Positions 57,063-64,000 of a DNA stretch of 64,000 nucleotides are shown piece by piece. The translations under genes and the position numbers were made by a program. The notes below the pieces were generated by a model. It searched no databases. It saw only the letters and a program-made list of their open reading frames with translations, and was not told the origin of the DNA. Origin of the DNA: Chionoecetes opilio. Lineage: Eukaryota > Arthropoda > Malacostraca > Decapoda > Majidae. The stretch's first letter is position 1. Every line of letters starts with the position of its first letter. The stretch spans positions 107,001-171,000 of the forward strand of contig JACEEZ010001188.1 in NCBI GenBank assembly GCA_016584305.1. Reading direction: 5' to 3'.

Positions 57063-57181
57063 CGGTGTATGTGTATTTACCTAGTTGTATTTACCTAGTT
57101 GTAACATACAGGAAAAGAGCTATGCTCGTACTGTCCCGTCTTCAAATCTACTATTATCCAGCTTGCCTTTGAAGTCCTGAA
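57063..57181 (-). repeat. LINE family 1 3'-end fragment
   Basis: The minus strand reads CATTCAGGACTTCAAAGGCA, GGATAATAGTAGATTTG, GACGGGACAGTACGAGCATA and two CAACTAGGTAAATA units. It matches the end of copies A and C, truncated to about 120 bp. Confidence 0.88.
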
Positions 57182-58017
57182 TGTATGTGTGTGTGTGTTA
57201 CTTTGATAATAATAAGATTCTAGCACTTGTAAACTACACTCATATACTGCCTGTGTGTTTATGACTTTGCAACTGATCACCACACGACCAGCATGACCAG
57301 TTTCGTGGCGATCAGTTGCACGCATCCACAGTTTCAATCGCCTCGATGTGATGGGCTCTAAATAAATCAATGTCAGTCGCAAAGCAACTGGTTGCGGCGT
57401 CGTAAGCAACTGGTTTCATGCAATTGGTTATGTCATTGTGCGAGCTGCTTTATTGCCTGTTCCACGCAATTTTCTTCACTAGTTGATGGCTCGTAAATCC
57501 AAGCTCTTGAAGACGACTTCATACGGTTCTTACTTACATTCCAATGAACACTTTATGATTGTTTCCTGTCAGTATTCTTGTAGTAACTTGTTGACTTGAT
57601 TCTAATTCATGTTTTGGAATTTTACCAGGGCACTTATTCTTTTCCTGGGAGGTGACATATCTATGCCTTCGCCATGCCTACGAAGATATTTGTAAGCTTT
57701 AGTGCGTGACACAGAAAGTAACTTGCATATTTCTTTAGGATAATTACTTTTTTTTTTTTAAACCAATGATATTTGCATGGAATAAGTCTTGTTTGGACCA
57801 TCAGAGGCTAAGAAAACAAAAAGAAAATACGCCCACGAATAGCACAAAATACTCGAAGTCAGAGAGATATCCAACACTAAAACACTCCGCAAGTGGAAGC
57901 TCACAAGACAATGTGGTTCAAATTCCAACCGATGCTGCCCTCCCCCCACAGATAACCTGACATTAAATAGGATTCACATTATTCTGAACATCATTCTTTT
58001 TTCACCATAATAATGTG
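57182..58017 (-). other. Unassigned; possible DNA-binding fragment
   Basis: At about 57620-57750 the minus strand codes for SNYPKEICKLLSVSRTKAYK then YLRRHGEGIDM, which has the look of a helix-turn-helix (ICKLLSVSRTKAYKYLRRH). The flanking 57270-57440 has repeated GCAACTGGTTGC/GCGATCAGTTGC-type words that pair in inverse orientation, as at a transposon end. I cannot name the family. Confidence 0.3.
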
Positions 58018-58585
58018 TACCGTATTTTGCGGCTTACAAGACGCACTTTTTCCCCTAAAAAATACTCTGAAAAATACTCATGCGTCTTCCAAGACAAATG
58101 TTGTTGGAGGTTAGCTTAGGTAGCTATTCAATACAGCCTCTTATATAATGTAACCTCAGTACTTACCTGTTACAAGTATTTTGAATACCAACTGACATTC
58201 AAATCAACTAATCTGTCCTCACGCTGTGATGTTTACACGGTACTGGCGGGAGCCTTTCCGCCTCGGCAGATTGGCGCCAACAGCGGCAACTATCGTCTGC
58301 TAGTGTTGATGTATCATTTACCACCAGGCTGTCACACGTATCACAAGCTCTTTTTAGTCCTGGAAATGATCACACACAAGCTAGAAGTTGTACGATACGC
58401 CAAAGAACATGGGAACAGAGCAGCAGAAAGACACTTTGGACCACCGCCTACCGAGAAAATTGGTAGATTTTACTACTGCCTACTGGTAGAAAATCTGTCT
58501 TCTTATTTTTTTTCTTAGAAATTTCCTTCCAAAATCAGGGTGCGTCTTCCAAGATGCAGCGTCTTATAAGCCGTAAAATACGGTA
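58018..58585. mobile_element. TACCGTATTTT-family MITE, 568 bp
   Basis: Ends TACCGTATTTTGCGGCTTAC and CTTATAAGCCGTAAAATACG then GTA. The interior shares CCTCGGCAGATTGGCG and ACCACCAGGCTGTCACACGT with 38521-39100. Confidence 0.8.
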
Positions 58586-58954
58586 CTCACATTTGAGAAT
58601 GCATAATTTTGATGAGAACTGTATATGTACAAGGTATATAGCAGCTCTGCAGACACTGTCCTGAAATGACACGACACGGGAGCAGTGTGTGTGCTCATTG
58701 AGTGGAGAGGGGAGATACATACCTACCTTGCAAGGGAGACATGACCTATTAGGTCATTGTGACTTTAATCTTTCATCAGAAAATGCTCATTTTCGAACTC
58801 GTTCAATCTTTAGTCATATCTTGTTAACATGGAAATCTTGAAAGGATTCCTTAAATGTTTTTTTCAGTATTTGGGGTGACCAACAAACAAACTAACAAAC
58901 GAACAAACACTACTGAAAACAATACCACTCCGCTAGCGTGGGTGGTCAATAGTA
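58586..58954 (+). other. Elp3 intron, nothing recognised
   Basis: No coding or repeat family identified. There is a short AACAAACAAACTAACAAACG low-complexity tract near 58880. Confidence 0.5.
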
Positions 58955-60438
58955 CACTAAAACCTTGGGTTTCGAACGTCTCCCTTTTCGAATAAATCGG
59001 TTCACGAACAGAATTTCAAACTCATAATTGCACCGGTTGCCGTACGATAACTCGGTTGCCGAACAAGCTACTCGGCAACTGTGCGCGTCAGTCACGCCGC
59101 GGCCCTCATTTAGTAAACATCTGCTACGAACTGTTCTTTGATTTTGACGATTTTTCTTGTGTTGTGCATTATTTCGGTATTATTTTACACTTGGACCGAA
59201 AGTCCCTACCGTAGATAATACTAAAGTCGCCAGGCTAACTTTTTTTTCCGATTTACAGAAGTGTGGTGGCGTTAATACTTACATTTCTACATCCATGATT
59301 TCAGGAAGGTTAGAAGGGGCTATCTGGAGAGTCTGTGTCATTTTGTGTCTTCATCTGTGTCATATTATGGCTATAAATGAACAAATTACAAAAATATCAC
59401 CAAAGTGGCGACCAACACTAATGTATGTTCTGAGTGTCCTTCTGCCGTTGTCGTCGCCCGAAAAAAACGAGTAGTGAAATTTGAAACCGTATATACTTGC
59501 AGATTCAAAGCATAAAACAACACTGAAACAGGGTAGATTATACAGTCATGATATAAACTACTGTGTACCATCTTCAGTGGCACATACACATCAGTAGTGA
59601 TGCTATAATTCGTGCGGCTGGCGACATTATTGCAGCTGGCGACTAAAGTGTTATCTACAGTACACAATTGGGAGTCTGGTTTCTGTTTACCTTATTGGAT
59701 TCTAGGAAACATTCTCCCTATGAGCTTCTGTTGCAAATCATTACTTTTGGAGATAATGACATGTTGTTCATAGGGAGGCGAGACAAGTGTTTACCAGCGC
59801 CTCACTCTTCTTCCTTGTGTGACCTGCATCGCCTCTGTTCTTCCCTTGCCGCGGACACTTTTTTAATGCAGATTTGGCTTTAGTTAGGAGGTTAAAGCGT
59901 GGGATTAGGTTAGGTTAGGTTAGTGAGTGAGTCAAAAGGGGGGGGGTTAGGTTAGTATAATTTGAATATCTCCTATGCACTCCTTCCTATTAAAAACATC
60001 TTATATCTCCGAAATTAGTGATTTGCGACGGAAGTTCATAGAGAGAATGCTTCTTAAAATTCATTAAGGTAAACAGAAACCATAGTCCCAATTGTGTAGG
60101 GAATTTCGGTCCTAGTGTAAAAATTTACCATTATTTCTTTTTCTTTTTTTATTCCATAAGCCACCATGGGGCATGGTGTCTTATGTCTTGCTTATTTATA
60201 ACTTTATTCTTTATTCAGATGGTATGTTATAATATAATATTACATTGTATTTATAGGCATTTTTATGCATGAAATACAGCTAAAAAGGTAAAAAAAAAGG
60301 TCTTTATTTTGTGGGTCAGGAACAGATTAATCCATTTTATATTGTTTCTTATGGAAAAATGTGTTTCGGTTTTAGAACAATTCGGTTTTAGAACAACTTT
60401 TGGGAACTAATTATGTTCGAAAACCGAGGCCATGTCTG
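58955..60438. mobile_element. Tigger-like element, 1.48 kb, with a nested MITE
   Basis: It starts CACTAAAACCTTGGGTTTCG after TA (58953-58954). The right end is GTTCGAAAACCGAGGCCATG then TCTG before TA (60439-60440). The inverted ends have diverged. GGTTAGGTTAGG words at 59908-59940 belong to the nested element. No transposase. Confidence 0.65.
59663..60096. mobile_element. 434-bp MITE with ~95-bp inverted ends
   Basis: CACAATTGGGAGTCTGGTTT then CTGTTTACCTTA (59663) is paired with TAAGGTAAACAGAAACCATA then GTCCCAATTGTG ending at 60096. Pairing continues with small differences for about 95 bp. TA on both sides. Confidence 0.8.
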
Positions 60439-60673
60439 TATGTAATATATAAATGTGCAATGAGCATGATGCCCAAGCATAAGACTGGGAGCTTGGTATT
60501 GCAGTATTGCAGAGGATTATTATTAGGAACTATATTTCAGAATGCTGCTTGGATTAATGTGGACACTCGATGATATCTGTATGTGTTACCCTTTGCACAA
60601 AGACTGCAGCACTTAACCATCATGAGCCTGAGATGCTTTGTGTCCAGATCTTGAACTGGCTTGTTATCCCCAG

Positions 60674-60806
60674 CTCGGGTGTGGAGCATGGTAACTTACG
60701 AGAGCTGGCCCTGGCTCGCATGAAGGACTTGGGAACAGAGTGTCGGGATGTGCGCACAAGGGAGGTTGGCATCCAGGAAATCCACAACAAAGTCCGTCCT
60801 TATGAG
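60674..60806 (+). CDS. Elp3: Elongator complex protein 3, internal exon ([11 protein letters not shown]...)
   Basis: The exon codes for (S)[40 protein letters not shown] and RPYE, nearly identical to animal ELP3 in the linker between the radical-SAM and acetyltransferase modules. The acceptor is TTATCCCCAG at 60664-60673. The first base C completes the serine codon begun by AG at 15065-15066. The donor is GAG/GTCAGT at 60807; 133 bp, phase 0. The next exon (animal ELP3 continues VELVRRDYVANGGW-like) is not seen before 64000. Confidence 0.96.
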
Positions 60807-61544
60807 GTCAGTTTACATTATCTTGTATGTCCATCTGTTTTATAAACCCCAAACTTTGCTGTCACAAGCATGTGTCTTGAATTGCCTTACCAAAAATTTA
60901 GATTGCCACTCATAAAGTTTAGTTTTGTTTTTTTGCATGTTAGTTTATATTGTACCATCTTTTCTCCATAACCATATTGTTCCAATGGAAATCAGAGCAA
61001 AACAGTCCGATTGCTGATTCATGATACTAGAATATCTCTAGGAATGTCTGAAAGCAACGCAGGTGTAATGAAGCTGCAGAAATACAAAAACTGAACTATA
61101 AATAGCATCAATCAACAGCATACTTGTTTTGAAATGCAGGGATCATGTTAACATGAGTCAGTCTTCACCTCATGATAGTAGCTTACCATGTCAAATAGTC
61201 ATGTCCAGCCTGTTTTGAATTCCTTTGAGCTCTAAGTCACTCAAGACCTCATTTCATATCTTCCATGGTTTGGGAGCAGGAACTCTACCACTCAACTGAA
61301 AATAATTAATGTTTAACCCAATCATTCCCCTGTGATGATCAATCAAATCAACACTATTTATCTGTTCACATTGTTCTACTGATCTCATTTCCATGTCTCC
61401 CTTGTATGGCTTTCTTTCATGCAAGCATCAGACATACATTTCACCATGATGTTTAAGCCTCTTCTAATCATCTCTAGGTGGCCAAGTTTGATTACCAGTA
61501 GATGTTGCACATTTCACGCATGACAACATGTACATGTGACATGT
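60807..61544 (+). other. Elp3 intron, nothing recognised
   Basis: AT-rich, no repeat family recognised and no coding signal. Confidence 0.5.
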
Positions 61545-61805
61545 ACAGATTTCCCTGTGGTGAATATGGAGTGGGAATAAATGCAAGGAATGTGACAAGT
61601 GGTGCCATAAAAGATGTTTGGGAGTAAGAAACCTGAATAAGGTGGTAGATTTCTGCTGTCCAGTGTGTGTAAGAAGAGTCAACGGAAGGGGACCGCCAGA
61701 AGAGGAAGAGGTAGAAACTAGAAGTAGATGGTGGTGTAAAAAAGTTAAACAGTTTTGTTATTTTTGTGATGTGTTAGATAGCGAGGGTGGAGTGGAGTCT
61801 GTAGC
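61545..61805 (+). pseudogene. LINE fragment with C-x2-C/WCH zinc region
   Basis: It codes for NKCKECDKWCHKRCLGVRNL, VVDFCCPVCVRR and, after an acidic spacer, VKQFCYFCDVLDSEGGVESV. This matches the pattern C-x2-C-x2-W-x-H-x2-C...F-x-C-x-x-C followed by FCYLGDxLxxxGGV, found after the RT in a widespread invertebrate LINE group. One frameshift lies near 61575. Confidence 0.7.
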
Positions 61806-62100
61806 TTATCTTGTGCCGAAGATATTACATTTCATGTTTTTCAGGATTGCGGACAGTGGCCATCCTGGATTTAGAGTTAAAAATGATCCCTAAACTGTAC
61901 GATAACCATTCCAGTGGCTTTGTAATGTCAGAATTAGTAAAAAATGACACCTCATTCGTCTTTCTAACTCATCTGATGCCAGAGATATAACATTTTATGT
62001 TTTTCAAGATGTCGGCGGCGGCCATTTTCAAAATTGGGCTCTAGAAAAGTTAGCCTTCATTTCCCAGAGGGGCATAGGAGCTACTTTTTTTTTAAATGGT
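61806..62100 (+). other. Short intron stretch with a diverged direct repeat
   Basis: GATATTACATTTCATGTTTTTCA (61829) and GATATAACATTTTATGTTTTTCA (61985) recur with similar flanks (GGCCATCCTGGA / GGCCATTTTCAA), so an unknown repeat of about 156 bp period is present twice. Confidence 0.45.
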
Positions 62101-63104
<1,004 letters not shown>

Positions 63105-63530
63105 CAGTAAAAGCCTTATAACTCGGCACGATAAGGGCTCTGGCCCTTGCCGAGTTATTCAATGTGCCGAGTTATGCAATGTCCACCTCTGATATGGGTG
63201 TAAAAAAAAAAAAAAAAAAAAAAAAAATTACAGTACTGTAAAAGCATAAAAACTACACTTACCAATGAACGGGTAGCAGCAGGCATGTAATCCAAGGAGA
63301 GGGGAGCCTTGTTGTAACATGTAGAAGATGTTAGGGGGACTCAGTCCCATTTTAACACTGGTATCACTTTAATCACTTTATAATCACAACTCTGTACTGT
63401 ATTGTATACAGTACTGTACCTGTACAACTTAATTTTACATCACTTGAGCACTTAATTACTGCAACACTATACTTGTACCTTAAACTGTGAAACAGGCCTT
63501 AATCACTAATGTACAGAATTTTTTTTTATG

Positions 63531-63740
63531 TCACTCGGGGTCACTGCTGCTGTCGAAAATGTGAGTTGGCAGATCAGGGGAGATACTGCTCAGGAAGCTG
63601 CAACCAGACTCACTACTTAATTCTAGAGGGCTGAGGTTCCCTGGCGTGTGGCTTTGGTTTGAAGAAGGCTGAAATTTTCGTTTGTTTCTGACTTGTACAC
63701 TGTCTCTTGATAACAGCATTTCTTATGTCTCTCATAGGTG
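63531..63740 (-). pseudogene. Tigger/pogo-type transposase C-terminal tail with PIP box
   Basis: The minus strand codes for MRDIRNAVIKRQCTSQKQTK then ISAFFKPKPHARE. After a probable frameshift it continues LSSESGCSFLSSISPDLP and THIFDSSSDPE before the stop at 63531. QTKISAFF fits the PIP-box pattern, as in the T2 tail. It gives protein support for T1 being a Tigger/pogo family. The upstream part is replaced by the SINE. Confidence 0.65.
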
Positions 63741-63756
63741 AGTAGAATGTATCAAA

Positions 63757-64000
63757 TTGGCGTTCTCGAAGACCCGAGTTCGATCCCAAGTGAGACCCAT
63801 AAATCCACTTGAAATCTTTCTGCACCGTCGAGTGGCCTAAGAACACCCACAAGCCCTGTCCATTAACTCTACCTTTGACTGTGAGTGCATGGGAGGACAC
63901 AGGGGGGCGGCATGAGCCTCTAATCACAGGCGTCACTATAACAATTCTGCCTGCGCCACCACGGGCGAGGGCCAACCATCACAGCCCTCAAGTGAGCCTC
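63757..64000 (+). repeat. tRNA-derived SINE, truncated by the window edge
   Basis: It begins TTGGCGTTCTCGAAGACC, with the B box GAGTTCGATCCC just after, and runs through the body to GTGAGCCTC at 64000. The A-box half is missing. Confidence 0.75.

Larger units (their letters stand above)
63105..64000. mobile_element. T1 Tigger-like element, left part, cut by window end
   Basis: It starts CAGTAAAAGCCTTATAACTC after TA (63103-63104), with the sub-terminal GCCGAGTTAT repeats. 63160-63475 matches 741-1070. A transposase tail (63531-63740, minus) and a SINE follow. Confidence 0.8.

Noticed and set aside
59900..59960. GGTTAGGTTAGG run as a possible telomeric tract
   Set aside because: Only a few units, not TTAGG in register over distance, and contained within a 434-bp MITE.

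Overview
The window is eukaryotic genomic DNA that behaves like one locus of a repeat-rich arthropod. The only host gene I can support is Elp3, the catalytic subunit of the Elongator tRNA-modifying complex. Four of its exons lie on the + strand (5781-5910, 13982-14108, 14849-15066, 60674-60806), each with consensus splice sites and compatible phases. Upstream exons (including the radical-SAM cysteines) and downstream exons (the acetyltransferase core) are outside the window. Everything else is intronic and almost wholly transposon-derived. The invertebrate-type LINEs, dozens of TA-inserting MITEs and long (TA)n arrays fit a decapod crustacean best, but the taxon is an inference.

Layout. 1-5780: Tigger-like MITEs (family T1), a 2.5-kb DNA transposon with a broken transposase, (TA)n arrays and a T2 MITE. 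5911-13981: nested MITEs, LINE fragments, and a SINE split by a hAT-like MITE. 15067-60673: one 45.6-kb intron holding two related LINEs in tandem (copy A 16922-21555; copy B/C 21556 to about 41301, with its tail resuming at 49853). Copy B/C is cut by four insertions, the largest a 13.7-kb block with TTAA duplication and matching terminal inverted repeats. The LINE tail is itself cut by an 8.55-kb T4 element, which holds a SINE split by a 6.9-kb element with 8-bp duplications, which in turn holds a complete but damaged mariner. 60807-64000: LINE remnants, a deleted T2 copy, (TA)n and the start of a T1 element.

Recurring families named here: T1 (ends CAGTAAAAGCC), T2 (CAGGGAGGTCCCG), T3 (CCTCGATTTACGAA), T4 (CAGTACCCTC, then CGAGTTTCGCG), a TACCGTATTTT family, and a tRNA-derived SINE found nine times, each time inside a TA-inserting element. 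Protein evidence for the Tigger/pogo assignment comes from CENP-B-type helix-turn-helix fragments (24640-24864, 37430-37629) and Tigger C-terminal tails with PCNA-binding (PIP-box) motifs (26530-27084, 63531-63740).

The stretch of about 27.1-37.9 kb has abnormal homopolymer runs and single-base losses relative to its own repeats, and looks like poor assembly consensus. There is no CRISPR array, operon, origin or conventional RNA gene. The genes do not form a pathway: one housekeeping gene has its introns inflated by layered mobile elements.
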